This document shows positions 13,112-21,146 of a stretch of 64,000 nt of DNA, in pieces (the first letter of the stretch is position 1; each line of letters starts with the position of its first letter). The stretch is from positions 3,844,001 through 3,908,000 of the forward strand of contig NZ_JAFIBI010000001.1 in the NCBI RefSeq assembly GCF_017832975.1. The letters run 5' to 3'. A program made the position numbers and the translations under genes. The notes beneath the pieces are model-generated. The model was not told the DNA's origin. It did no database searches and was given only the letters and a program-made list of their open reading frames with translations. Source of the DNA: Arthrobacter sp. PvP023 (GTDB lineage: Bacteria > Actinomycetota > Actinomycetes > Actinomycetales > Micrococcaceae).

Positions 13112-13981
13112 TCAGGCCGTCCCTTCCCGGGCCACGGTCAGTGGCGGGCGCTGCAGCCGGGTGAGGGCCGCCGCAGCCGCACTTTCCGGCTCTGCGGTGT
13201 AGGTGAGGATGCGGTGGCCGGATTCGTCCGGCATGGTCAGGACCTCGAAGCCAAGTTCCAGGGAGCCGAGCTGGGGGTGGCTCAGCTTTTTGTGCCCGGA
13301 CATGCAGTTCTCGACGGGGTGCTCTGCCCACATGGCGGCAAACTCGGAGCTTTTGAGGGTCAGTTCCCCCACGAGCGCGGCGAGTTCGGCGTCATCGGCG
13401 AATCGTCCGGACAGCAGTCGCAGGGACGCGACGGCACGGCCGGCCTCGGAGCGCCAGTGCGGGTAAAGGGCGCGTGTGGCCTCATCAAGGAAGAGCATCC
13501 GGGTCATGTTCGGCCGCCCGGACGGCGTAGCCGGCGCGTCGAAGTCCAGATGGGAGGCGACCAGGCGGTGTCCTGCCCGGTTCCAGGCAAGGACTTCGGT
13601 GCGTCTCCCCAGTACCACTGCCGGAACCGCCCCCATCGAATCGACGAGGCGCTTTGTCCCGGGCCGCACATGATCCGGACGGTTCCGGGAAACCTTCCGG
13701 CGGCGTTTGATGCCGGAGAGGTCGGAGAGGTGTTTTCTTTCGACCTCTGTCAGTGCCAATGCGTGGGCGAGTGAGTTGATGACCGCGTCGGATGCGTTGA
13801 CGTGCTGCCCTTGTTCCAGCCTGGCGTAGTAGGTCACGCTCATGCCGGCCAGCATGGCCACTTCCTCGCGCCGCAGCCCGGGAACCCGGCGGGTGCCGTA
13901 GTCCATCAGCCCGACGTCCGCGGGGCGCAGCGAGGCCCGTCGCTTGCGGAGGAAATCGCCCATGGCAACTGGTTGGTTCAT
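13112..13981 (-). CDS. Helix-turn-helix regulator with MmyB-like ligand-binding domain
   Basis: A 289-aa XRE-family regulator. The N-terminal HTH covers residues 8-75 (GDFLRKRRASLRP, RRVPGLRREEVAMLAGMS, then VTYYARLEQG), the sequence style typical of the actinobacterial MmyB group. The C-terminal PAS-like MmyB domain includes ILGRRTEVLAWN-type residues (VVLGRRTEVLAWNRAG) and SPEFAAMWAEH-like text. Divergent from an MFS efflux pump with a perfect 27-nt palindrome between; such pairs commonly form a repressor-pump switch. The start may be 13981 or the internal ATG at 13963. Confidence 0.9.
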   Translation of the reverse strand: MNQPVAMGDFLRKRRASLRPADVGLMDYGTRRVPGLRREEVAMLAGMSVTYYARLEQGQHVNASDAVINSLAHALALTEVERKHLSDLSGIKRRRKVSRNRPDHVRPGTKRLVDSMGAVPAVVLGRRTEVLAWNRAGHRLVASHLDFDAPATPSGRPNMTRMLFLDEATRALYPHWRSEAGRAVASLRLLSGRFADDAELAALVGELTLKSSEFAAMWAEHPVENCMSGHKKLSHPQLGSLELGFEVLTMPDESGHRILTYTAEPESAAAAALTRLQRPPLTVAREGTA

Positions 13982-14011
13982 ATCTGTGAGTATTCACGAA
14001 CATTCCCGAAG

Positions 14012-14038
14012 GTGGGTAGCACTGCCAGTGCTACCCAC
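14012..14038. promoter_or_regulatory. Perfect 27-nt palindromic operator between regulator and MFS pump
   Basis: Arms GTGGGTAGCACTG (14012-14024) and CAGTGCTACCCAC (14026-14038) are exact reverse complements around one central C. It lies 31 nt from the regulator start and 83 nt from the pump start. By position it is the likely binding site of the MmyB-type regulator; that assignment is inference. Confidence 0.8.
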
Positions 14039-14120
14039 AACACGGCGTGGCTGATCCGGCCCGGCACCCGGAAGGTAGAGGGGAAAACAGCCCCAACCCT
14101 TCCGATCGGAGTTACCTGCC

Positions 14121-15575
14121 ATGACAACACATGACACCACGCCACTGCCCCCGCTCACAGCGCCGCCGGCTCCCGTCCGGATGACAGGGCGGCAGCGGCT
14201 GATCATGGTCCTGCTGCTGACTGCCAGTTTCACCCTCGCAGTGGACTTCTCCATCCTGAACGTCGCGCTGCCCCGGATCGGGGCCGACGTCGGATTCTTC
14301 TTGGAGCATCTGCAGTGGATCGCCACGTCCTTTGCGCTGTGCGCTGCGGGGTTCACCTTGTTTTTCGGCCGGGTCGCCGACCTGTTCGGACGCAAGCGCC
14401 TCTTCATCGCCGGCATGGCGCTGCTCGGGATAGGCTCGCTCGCTGGCGGCCTCGCCACGGACCCGGGGTTGCTGCTCGCCGCCCGAGTCGCCCAGGGCCT
14501 CGCCACCGCTGCCGTTACCCCCGCCGCACTGTCGCTGCTCACCACGTCCTTCCCGGAGGGATCCTTGCGTGACAAAGCCTTGGGTTTGAACGGGTCGCTG
14601 ATGGCCGCGGGGTTCACTGCCGGCGCGGTCCTCGGCGGGCTGCTGACCGATCTGCTCTCCTGGCGGTGGGCGTTCTTCATCAACATCCCCGTCGCTGTCT
14701 TCGTCCTCATCCTCGGCCCGAAACTCCTCACCGAGTCAGCCCTTGGAAACCGAACGAGGCTCGATGTTCCGGGTGCGGTTACCGTCACCTCTGCCCTGCT
14801 GCTGGTCGTCTACGGACTGACCTCTGCCGGCGAAGAGGGTTGGGCCAGCCCGCTAACCTGGGGACCGCTAACAGCCGGCGGGGTGCTGTTCATCGTATTT
14901 TTCGTCATCGAAATGAACACGGCCCATGCCCTCGTCCCGGTGACGATTCTGCGGCGGAACAACATCGCGTGGGGCAACATCGCCGGAATCCTGGCGTTCG
15001 CCACCGAAACCTCCCTGGTGTTCGTTCTAACGCTTTACCTGCAGCAGGTCCTCGGCTACACCCCGCTCGGTGCCGGACTGGCCTTCGCCGTCCTCGGTAT
15101 CGGCACCGTGGTCGGCGGGATCATTGCACCGAAGCTCATTGGCCGGCTCGGTAACAAAAACACGATCATCGCCGGCCTCGCCGTCCAGGCAGCCGCCACC
15201 GGATGCCTGCTTTTCATCAACACCGGCCAGGGTTCGCTGATCCTCGTACTGGTGGCCACGTTCATCGGCGGCGTCGCGAACCTCGCCGCCATCGTCGGGT
15301 TCATGGTGGCCGCCACCACCGGACTGCCCGACGCCGAACAGGGCCTCGCCACCGGGCTCAGCACCATGAGCCAGCAAATCGGCATCACCATGGGAATCCC
15401 CGTTATGAGCACGATCATTGCCGCATCTCTCGTTCACCATGGCGACGGCGGCGCCCCGCACCAGATGCTGTACGCAGTTCTGCCGGCCATCGGGGTCAAC
15501 GCCGGGCTCTGCCTCGCGACGGCTGTATTGGTCGGATTTTTCCTGCATAGGATGGTGCCATGCCCAGCCGCATAG
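14121..15575 (+). CDS. MFS efflux transporter, DHA2 (14-helix) family
   Basis: A 484-aa drug:H+ antiporter of the EmrB/QacA (DHA2) type with about 14 hydrophobic segments. Landmarks: VDFSILNVALPRIG in TM1 (motif D1), FFGRVADLFGRKRLF as motif A, LLAARVAQGLATAAVTPAAL as motif B region, and AGFTAGAVLGGLLTD as motif C. GGAG precedes the ATG by 9 nt. Divergent from the MmyB-type regulator, from which substrate-responsive control is inferred. Its 3' end overlaps the VOC gene by 16 nt, so the two are probably co-transcribed and translationally coupled. Substrate unknown. Confidence 0.92.
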   Translation: MTTHDTTPLPPLTAPPAPVRMTGRQRLIMVLLLTASFTLAVDFSILNVALPRIGADVGFFLEHLQWIATSFALCAAGFTLFFGRVADLFGRKRLFIAGMALLGIGSLAGGLATDPGLLLAARVAQGLATAAVTPAALSLLTTSFPEGSLRDKALGLNGSLMAAGFTAGAVLGGLLTDLLSWRWAFFINIPVAVFVLILGPKLLTESALGNRTRLDVPGAVTVTSALLLVVYGLTSAGEEGWASPLTWGPLTAGGVLFIVFFVIEMNTAHALVPVTILRRNNIAWGNIAGILAFATETSLVFVLTLYLQQVLGYTPLGAGLAFAVLGIGTVVGGIIAPKLIGRLGNKNTIIAGLAVQAAATGCLLFINTGQGSLILVLVATFIGGVANLAAIVGFMVAATTGLPDAEQGLATGLSTMSQQIGITMGIPVMSTIIAASLVHHGDGGAPHQMLYAVLPAIGVNAGLCLATAVLVGFFLHRMVPCPAA

Positions 15576-15940
15576 CTTCAATCGCAATCGATGCCGTACG
15601 TCCGCGCGTAGTCGCCGATTTCTGGTGCAACATCCTCGGATGGCACGTGGTGGACGAGGACGAAGGTGTCATCAGCATCGGCCCGTCGGACGGCTCATGG
15701 CCCACCATCGACGTGGTGCCGGTGCCGGAGACCAAGTCAGTGAAGAACCGGCTGCATCTGGACCTTCGCGCCGACGGCATGTCAACGGCCGACGAGCTGG
15801 AAAGGCTCCTGGCCCTGGGAGCGCGACGCACGGACGTGGGCCAGGGGCCGGACGTAACGTGGGTGGTCCTCAGTGATCCCGAAGGCAACGAGTTCTGCCT
15901 GCTCTCCCGCACCGTGCAGGAAGCCCGCGCCGACGGTTGA
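15560..15940 (+). CDS. VOC-superfamily (glyoxalase-like) protein
   Basis: A 126-aa single vicinal-oxygen-chelate domain protein of the actinobacterial glyoxalase-like group: IASIAIDAVRPRVVADFWCN, LGWHVVDEDEGVISI, KNRLHLDLRAD, VVLSDPEGNEFCLL. The histidine of LHLDL and glutamate of GNEFCL fit metal or ligand positions of the fold. Overlaps the MFS gene end by 16 nt. Possibly a drug-binding or drug-modifying partner of the pump; this is inference from linkage. A strong terminator follows. Confidence 0.87.
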   Translation: MPSRIASIAIDAVRPRVVADFWCNILGWHVVDEDEGVISIGPSDGSWPTIDVVPVPETKSVKNRLHLDLRADGMSTADELERLLALGARRTDVGQGPDVTWVVLSDPEGNEFCLLSRTVQEARADG

Positions 15941-15951
15941 GGCTTAAACAA

Positions 15952-15984
15952 CCCAAGACCCGGTTGGGGGAACCGGGCCTTGGG
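15952..15984. terminator. Bidirectional terminator
   Basis: Arms CCCAAGACCCGGTT (15952-15965) and AACCGGGCCTTGGG (15971-15984) pair with one mismatch around GGGGG. It lies between convergent genes (VOC protein and secreted protein) and suits both strands. Confidence 0.75.
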
Positions 15985-16025
15985 CGTTGCGGGGAGCCGG
16001 GCTCAGCGGCCCCCGGTGACGGGCG

Positions 16026-16520
16026 TCAGTTCGACATTGAAGTGACGCCGCTGTAGTACCAGCCGGTGTACGGGGACCAGACGCCGTTGCTGCCTTCCTG
16101 GAAGCTGACCTTCTGGTACACCTCTTCGTTGCCGATCTCGCCGTCCACCAGGGTGCGGACGTTGTGGATGGTCACGGTTCCGCTGTACTGGTTCAGGTGT
16201 CGGCTGAACGTGGAGGTGCCCAGGTGGTCGTCGCCGTTGGGCCAGTCGTCTTCCTCCCAGCGCTCCTGGGTGATGTTGACGTAGCGGTCCGTGTTGCAGC
16301 GGACCTGGATCTGGTAGTCCACCAGCTTCACCCCGGAAGAATTGTGGCCGGCGAACACCGGACGCAGCGGGGTGACCGAGCAGGCGTAGTTGGTGCCGGC
16401 GGCCTGGGCCGGCGCGGCCAGCGCGAACGGTGCCGCCACCGCCCCGAGTCCGATGGCGGTCAGCAAGGCCACTTTGCGGCGGACGGTGTGGGACTTCGTG
16501 GTGGCTGGGGCGTTGGACAT
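16026..16520 (-). CDS. Secreted hypothetical protein
   Basis: A 164-aa protein with a signal peptide: basic region (residues 1-16, including VRRK), hydrophobic core ALLTAIGLGAVAAPFALA and a likely cleavage after APAQA. The mature part (NYACSVTPLRPVFAGHNSSG, RCNTDRYVNITQERWEEDD, QEGSNGVWSPYTGWYYSGVT) is rich in aromatic and polar residues with two cysteines, and looks like a small extracellular beta domain. I recognise no family. Start set by GGAG 8 nt upstream. A perfect 18-nt palindrome lies about 135 nt upstream, in the region shared with the methyltransferase. Confidence 0.75.
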   Translation of the reverse strand: MSNAPATTKSHTVRRKVALLTAIGLGAVAAPFALAAPAQAAGTNYACSVTPLRPVFAGHNSSGVKLVDYQIQVRCNTDRYVNITQERWEEDDWPNGDDHLGTSTFSRHLNQYSGTVTIHNVRTLVDGEIGNEEVYQKVSFQEGSNGVWSPYTGWYYSGVTSMSN

Positions 16521-16653
16521 GGTGGTGCTCCTGAGGGGGGAAAGATGCGGTGTGGATGAAGCGTGCTGCCCGGCGATTCCGGGTCTTCGGATCCGCCGGG
16601 ATTTCCCGCGCGTTCCGATGTATCCATGGTGGCTCCGGGCACCCCTCCGGCAC

Positions 16654-16671
16654 TTCCGTGCTAGCACGGAA
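16654..16671. promoter_or_regulatory. Perfect 18-nt palindrome in divergent intergenic region
   Basis: TTCCGTGCTAGCACGGAA is an exact palindrome. It lies in the 307-nt gap between the secreted protein (minus) and the methyltransferase (plus); I see no gene in this gap. Plausible operator; the regulator is unknown. Confidence 0.55.
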
Positions 16672-16827
16672 TCTACTGACCGGTACGGAAACGCACCCTC
16701 GCCGGCCAGCTTGCGCGGGCATCTTTACATCCCGCCGGTCCGCGGCCAAAATAACTCACACCACAGCCTCCACTGGGCTCACAGCGCGCTGTCACTCAGA
16801 ACCTGCCAACAGCAGAGGGGTGCCACC

Positions 16828-17688
16828 ATGAATGACAAGACCGATGCAATCGCGGCTGACCGGGAGCTGAAACAGAAGCACCGTGCCATGTGGGCGCAGG
16901 GCGACTACCCGGCCCTCGCCAGCGAACTGATTTCGGACCTCGGAGCGATCCTCGTCGAAGCCTGCCACATCAAGCCCCACCAGCGCGTCCTGGACGTTGC
17001 CGCCGGCGCGGGCAACGCGGCCATTCCGGCCGCCATGATGGCAGCGGAGGTGATAGCGAGCGACCTCACCCCGGAAATGTTCGACGCCGGACGCCGGCAG
17101 GCTGCCGATCGCGGCGCCGAGCTCGAATGGAAGGAAGCGGACGCCGAGGCACTCCCGTTCGGCGACAATGAGTTCGATGTGGTGATGTCCTGCCTGGGCG
17201 TGATGTTCGCCCCGCACCACCAGGCGGCCGCAGACGAGCTGGTGAGGGTCTGCAAACCCGACGGCACCATCGGCCTGATGGGCTGGACGCCGGAAGGGTT
17301 CATCGGGAAGATGTTCGCAGCCATGAAGCCGTTCGCTCCCCCGCCTCCGCCCGGCGCACAGCCGCCGCCGCTCTGGGGCACCGAGGACCACGTCCGCGAG
17401 CTTTTTGGCGACAGGATCACGGATGTCCAGACGGCAAAGAAGACAGTGGCCATCACCAGCTTCCATCATCCGGAGGACTTCGTGCACTACTTCAAGTCCC
17501 ACTACGGCCCCACCATTTCCGTATACAAGTTCCTGGGCGAGGATGAAAACAGGGCGAAGGACCTGGACAAGGCACTCACGGAGCTGGCCGGCACGTACCT
17601 CGAGTCGCAGGGAAATTCGACGGCGAAAATGGACTGGGAATACTTGCTGGTCACCGCCAAGAAGGCGCGCATCGCACCTGGTGGTTGA
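16828..17688 (+). CDS. SAM-dependent methyltransferase (class I)
   Basis: A 286-aa class I methyltransferase. Motif I is VLDVAAGAGNAAIPAA (about residue 55), then VIASDLTPEMFDAGR as the acidic loop, WKEADAEALPFGDNEFDVVM as motif II and LVRVCKPDGTIGLMGWTPEG as post-motif II, the arrangement of the UbiE/Methyltransf_11 group. AGAGGGG precedes the ATG. Upstream in-frame starts would run through the divergent promoter and are rejected. Substrate unknown; monocistronic. Confidence 0.88.
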   Translation: MNDKTDAIAADRELKQKHRAMWAQGDYPALASELISDLGAILVEACHIKPHQRVLDVAAGAGNAAIPAAMMAAEVIASDLTPEMFDAGRRQAADRGAELEWKEADAEALPFGDNEFDVVMSCLGVMFAPHHQAAADELVRVCKPDGTIGLMGWTPEGFIGKMFAAMKPFAPPPPPGAQPPPLWGTEDHVRELFGDRITDVQTAKKTVAITSFHHPEDFVHYFKSHYGPTISVYKFLGEDENRAKDLDKALTELAGTYLESQGNSTAKMDWEYLLVTAKKARIAPGG

Positions 17689-17695
17689 ACGGTCC

Positions 17696-17718
17696 GGTGA
17701 TTGAGCCTGTCGAAACCC
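17696..17718. repeat. Dispersed intergenic repeat, core TTGAGCCTGTCGAAACC
   Basis: GGTGATTGAGCCTGTCGAAA-type sequence just after the methyltransferase stop. Best-preserved of at least six related intergenic copies in this window. Confidence 0.7.
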
Positions 17719-17744
17719 CGCCTTCACACGTGCCATTTCTCCCA

Positions 17745-17770
17745 AGTTTGTTCTAACATAAGGACAAACT
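17745..17770. promoter_or_regulatory. 26-nt imperfect palindrome upstream of Gfo/Idh/MocA gene
   Basis: Arms AGTTTGT (17745-17751) and ACAAACT (17764-17770) with further CT/AG pairing inside; the half-site resembles AAGGACAAAC. It lies 40 nt before the GTG start, and looks like the binding site of a sugar-responsive repressor. The regulator is not in the window. Confidence 0.6.
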
Positions 17771-17810
17771 AGCCCCCAAGGCAACGCTGCCGGGGGATAA
17801 AGGAGATCCT

Positions 17811-18839
17811 GTGAAACTTGGACTCGTTGGATTCGGATTCGGCGGCCGGTTCTTCCACGCTCCGTTCATCACGGCCGCGGACGGGGTGGAACTGGCCGGC
17901 ATTGTGACCCGCTCTCCCGGCCGCCGCGCGGAGGCCGCGGCTGAGTACCCGGAGGTGCCGCTCTACGATTCCCTGACTGAGCTGCTGGCCGCCGGCGTTG
18001 ATGCGGTGGTGATCACTACGCCGCCGGAAACGCGCCGAGAGCTGGTGCTCGAGGCGGTTGCGGCCGGCGTCCATGTGGTGGCGGACAAGCCCTTCGCCCC
18101 GAACGCCGCGGTGGGCCGCGAACTGGTCAAGGCGGCCGCGGACGCCGGCGTGATCCTCAATGTGTTCCACAACCGCCGCTGGGACACGGACATCCGGACG
18201 CTCCGCTCGGTGCTGGACACCGGCGCCGTGGGGCAGGTGGCACGGTTCGAGTCCCGCTTCGACCTCGACCAGCCGGACACCCTCGAGGCCGGCCCGGCAG
18301 GCGGGCTGCTGCGCGACCTCGGCAGCCACCTGGTGGACCAGGCGCTGTGGCTTTTCGGCCCGGCCGCCACCGTCTTCGCCACGCTCGACTGGGTGGACCT
18401 GGACGCCGGCCGCACCGACTCGGGCTTCTTCGTGACCATCGTGCACCGGAGCGGCGTGACGTCCCACGTGTCGGCCACCAAGAGCAACCGGCTGGTCGCA
18501 CGGGAGATACGACTGCTCGGCTCCGACGGCAGTTACGTCTCGCAGCAGAGCGACGTTCAGGCGGTTGCGACCATCGCGGGCCGGCGCCCGGCGGACGATC
18601 CTGCCGCGTGGGGCTATGAGGACGAGTCCCGCTGGGGAACGCTCACGACGGCGGCCGGCCAGTTCCGCGTACCGTCCGAGCAGGGCGCGTACCAGGCCTA
18701 CTACGAGCAGTTCGCCCTGGCCGTTGCCGGCAAGGGACCCGATCCGGTCCCGGGCACCGAGGGCGTGCACACCCTCGAGGTCCTGGACGCCGCCCGGCTC
18801 AGCGACGCCGAGCGGCGCTCCGTGGACATCGAGGGCTGA
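17811..18839 (+). CDS. Gfo/Idh/MocA family oxidoreductase
   Basis: A 342-aa NAD(P)-dependent dehydrogenase of the GFO_IDH_MocA family (YdgJ/IolX-like group). The Rossmann motif is GLVGFGFGGRFFHAP at the N-terminus; DKPFAPNAAVGRELV corresponds to the EKP segment that holds the catalytic lysine; HNRRWDTDIRT and GLLRDLGSHLVDQALWLFG are conserved in the C-terminal domain and carry the catalytic aspartate and histidine. GTG start set by a strong AAAGGAG 6 nt upstream. Substrate is probably a sugar or inositol derivative (family-level inference). Preceded by a palindromic operator candidate. Confidence 0.92.
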   Translation: MKLGLVGFGFGGRFFHAPFITAADGVELAGIVTRSPGRRAEAAAEYPEVPLYDSLTELLAAGVDAVVITTPPETRRELVLEAVAAGVHVVADKPFAPNAAVGRELVKAAADAGVILNVFHNRRWDTDIRTLRSVLDTGAVGQVARFESRFDLDQPDTLEAGPAGGLLRDLGSHLVDQALWLFGPAATVFATLDWVDLDAGRTDSGFFVTIVHRSGVTSHVSATKSNRLVAREIRLLGSDGSYVSQQSDVQAVATIAGRRPADDPAAWGYEDESRWGTLTTAAGQFRVPSEQGAYQAYYEQFALAVAGKGPDPVPGTEGVHTLEVLDAARLSDAERRSVDIEG

Positions 18840-18858
18840 CCGCCGTCGTCGCACACTG

Positions 18859-20499
18859 CTACCGCACCGGCTGCAGGGCCTTGCTCCAGAGGACGGTGCC
18901 GTTGGCGTTGCGGAGGCTGACGGTGAAGACGTCGTCCTCGGTCAGGTCCACGTGGCCGAAGAACTGGTTTTCGCCGGTGCGCGGGGACTGATTGGCGTAG
19001 GCGCCGGTCTTGTAGAACACCCTCTCGGGACCGAAGGTGCCGTCCAGTTCGCCGGGGCCGAAACTGCCGGCGTTGATGGGGCCGGCCACGAATTCCCAGA
19101 AGGGGTCGAAGTCGGTGAAGCCGGCGCGCTCGGGCGAGTAGTGGTGGGCGGCGCAGTAGTGGACGTCGGCCGTGAGCCACACCACGTTTTTAACCCGGTT
19201 GCGCTTGAACGCGGACAGCACCCCGGCGATCTCGAGTTCCTTGCCCAAGGGGGCGCCGGCGTCGCGGTTGGCCAGGGATTCCTGGTTGACCGGGCCGTCA
19301 GGGACGATCAGGCCGAGCGGGAGGTCGGCGGAGATGACCTTCCAGGTGGCCTTGGACTTGCTGACTTCGCGGACGAGCCACTCGGCCTGTTCCTTGCCCA
19401 GGATGTGGGTGAGGTTCGTTTCCTTGCCGTCGGTGTTGGGGTCCTTGAAGGTGCGCATGTCCAGGCAGAAGACGTCCAACTGGGGTCCGCGGGAGATTTT
19501 GCGGTAGATGCGGGCGGGTTCGAAGCCGGTGCTGCCGTCGCCGATCCGCGTGTTGAGGCCGGAGACGGGCTGGTATTCCTGCCAGGCCTGGCGGCCGCGG
19601 GCGGCGAGCACGTCCACGCGGCGTTCGGTGTAGCGGGAGTCGGAGATGATCTCGCCGGGGTACCAGTTGTTGTGGGTTTCGTGGTCGTCCCACTGGGAGA
19701 TCACCGGCACCTCGGCGTACATCGCGCGGACGTTCCGGTCCATGAGGTTGTAGCGGTGCCGGCCGCGGAACTCGTTGAGGGTCTCGGCCACTTTGGACAC
19801 TTCTTCGGTGACGAGGTTGCGCCAGATCTGACCGTCCGGCTCGGTGACCTGGGCGGTGATGGGGCCGTCGGCGTAGATGGTGTCGCCGGAGTGGATGAAG
19901 AAGTCCGGCCTGGTGGCGTGCATGGCCGCATAGCCGCGCATGCCGCCGATCTCCTCGTTGATGCCCCAGCCCTGGCCTGCTGTGTCGCCGGTCCAGACGA
20001 AACTCTGTTTGCGGGCTGCGCGGCCGCTGCTGATGAGCCCGGTTCCGGGGGCGGTGCTGAAGGAGCCCTGCGCGGTTTCGCCGGCGTTGCCGTCGGCGTC
20101 CTCGAAGTGCAGGCTGAGCGCGAAGCGGGTGCCGGCGGGGAGGTGCTCGGCGTTGATCCGGGAGGTGAAGTCGGTGGCTTCGCTGGCGGCGCTCCCCCGC
20201 AGGACGCGCTGGAAAGCGCGGCCGCCGCGGAGCGGGGCACCGTCGTCGTCCACGGCGAGCAGGCCGGCCACCAGCCGGCCCGGGCCCGACGCGAGGGACC
20301 ACAGCACGCCGGAATCGGCGGTGACATCGCCGGTGGCGATGCCGGACGGGAGGGTCAGGCGGTTGCGGACCAGCGCGACGCCTGCCGGGCTGGTTGCGTG
20401 CGCGGCTGAGGCTGCGGCGGGCACGACGGCGGCAGCACCGGCGGCGGCCAGCGCACCTTTGAGGACATTACGGCGGGTGAAAGCAGTCATGCTGCCCAT
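18859..20499 (-). CDS. phoD: PhoD-like alkaline phosphatase, Tat-exported
   Basis: A 546-aa extracellular phosphodiesterase/alkaline phosphatase of the PhoD family. The N-terminus FTRRNVLKGALAAAGAAAVV is a twin-arginine signal (RRNVLK). The mature protein begins with the PhoD_N domain (GIATGDVTADSGVLWS), followed by the metallophosphatase domain: FIHSGDTIYADGPI, ISQWDDHETHNNWYPGE, DMRTFKD and WLTADVHYCAAHHY, which carry the metal-binding aspartates and histidines. The family uses Ca2+ and Fe3+ and scavenges phosphate. Start is 20499 or the ATG at 20490; neither has a strong ribosome site. No Pho box was recognised. Confidence 0.94.
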   Translation of the reverse strand: MGSMTAFTRRNVLKGALAAAGAAAVVPAAASAAHATSPAGVALVRNRLTLPSGIATGDVTADSGVLWSLASGPGRLVAGLLAVDDDGAPLRGGRAFQRVLRGSAASEATDFTSRINAEHLPAGTRFALSLHFEDADGNAGETAQGSFSTAPGTGLISSGRAARKQSFVWTGDTAGQGWGINEEIGGMRGYAAMHATRPDFFIHSGDTIYADGPITAQVTEPDGQIWRNLVTEEVSKVAETLNEFRGRHRYNLMDRNVRAMYAEVPVISQWDDHETHNNWYPGEIISDSRYTERRVDVLAARGRQAWQEYQPVSGLNTRIGDGSTGFEPARIYRKISRGPQLDVFCLDMRTFKDPNTDGKETNLTHILGKEQAEWLVREVSKSKATWKVISADLPLGLIVPDGPVNQESLANRDAGAPLGKELEIAGVLSAFKRNRVKNVVWLTADVHYCAAHHYSPERAGFTDFDPFWEFVAGPINAGSFGPGELDGTFGPERVFYKTGAYANQSPRTGENQFFGHVDLTEDDVFTVSLRNANGTVLWSKALQPVR

Positions 20500-20546
20500 C
20501 GTTGCCGCGGCGGGTGAACCGTTGGTGGCGGGGGTGTGAATGGCCC

Positions 20547-20570
20547 GTTGATCGAGCCTGTCGGGATGCC
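20547..20570. repeat. Dispersed intergenic repeat copy
   Basis: GTTGATCGAGCCTGTCGGGA-type copy in the divergent gap between phoD and the DUF1905 gene. Confidence 0.55.
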
Positions 20571-20590
20571 GCTGGTGCCATACTCAAAGC

Positions 20591-20893
20591 GTGACGACTT
20601 ACTCGTTCCGCGGCGGGCTGTGGCACTATCCGGAGGAAGCCGGGTGGCATTTCATCACGCTGCCGCAGGACCTGGCGGACGAGATTAGCGACGAAGCCGC
20701 TCCCTTCCATAAGGGATTCGGTTCGGTGAAGGTCACGGCCTCGATCGCGGGAAACAGCTGGTCCACGTCGATCTTCCCGGACAGCAAGAGCGGCTCGTAC
20801 CTGCTGCCGGTCAAGAAGGACATCCGGGCCGCAGCCGCCATCCACGACGGCGATGACGTTGACGTGGAACTCGTGCTGCAGCTCGAGGGCTAA
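20591..20893 (+). CDS. DUF1905 domain protein
   Basis: A 100-aa protein that is a single DUF1905 domain, beta-rich: YSFRGGLWHYPEEAGWHFIT, LPQDLADEI, GFGSVKVTASIAGNSWSTSI, and the hallmark YLLPVKKDIRAAAAIHDGDD near residue 75. The family is widespread in Actinobacteria; function unknown, sometimes fused to YdeI-type domains. GTG start. A good terminator follows. Confidence 0.88.
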   Translation: MTTYSFRGGLWHYPEEAGWHFITLPQDLADEISDEAAPFHKGFGSVKVTASIAGNSWSTSIFPDSKSGSYLLPVKKDIRAAAAIHDGDDVDVELVLQLEG

Positions 20894-20897
20894 CGGG

Positions 20898-20926
20898 GGG
20901 AGGCCGGTAGCGATTGCCGGCCTCCC
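20898..20926 (+). terminator. Intrinsic terminator after the DUF1905 gene
   Basis: GGGAGGCCGG (20898-20907) pairs perfectly with CCGGCCTCCC (20917-20926), followed 10 nt later by TTTTCTC. Confidence 0.75.
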
Positions 20927-20944
20927 GCCGTCGTACTTTTCTCG

Positions 20945-20964
20945 CTGGTTGAGCCTGCCGAACC
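20945..20964. repeat. Dispersed intergenic repeat copy
   Basis: CTGGTTGAGCCTGCCGAACC, directly after the terminator and next to the stop of the small minus-strand gene. Confidence 0.6.
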
Positions 20965-20967
20965 GGG

Positions 20968-21129
20968 CTAGAAGCCCATTGAAGCGTACGGCCCGCTGGG
21001 CAGGTTGCCTGCCGTCCACGGCGCGGTGGAGCGGATGTCAGGCGTGTGGCCGCGGCCGTCAGTCAGGAGAGCGCGGACGGTGACGCTGAGAACCCAGAGT
21101 CCAAGGAGCAGGATGCCGAGATATTCCAT
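20968..21129 (-). CDS. Small single-pass membrane protein (53 aa)
   Basis: The frame encodes MEYLGILLLGLWVLSVTVRA as a single hydrophobic helix, followed by a polar tail (LLTDGRGHTPDIRST, PWTAGNLPSGPYASMGF). GAGGTG lies 6 nt before the ATG, and the frame is open to a TAG. The Gly/Pro-rich tail with DGRGHTP looks conserved in style and non-random. Family not recognised. It is divergent from the BTAD regulator, with direct repeats between the two, so it may be that regulator's target. Confidence 0.65.
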   Translation of the reverse strand: MEYLGILLLGLWVLSVTVRALLTDGRGHTPDIRSTAPWTAGNLPSGPYASMGF

Positions 21130-21146
21130 GATGTGCACCTCTTGTG

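Noticed and set aside
18565..20409. 614-aa plus-strand frame
   Set aside because: Antisense shadow of the PhoD gene, which has full catalytic motifs; the shadow is Gly/Val/Asp low complexity.
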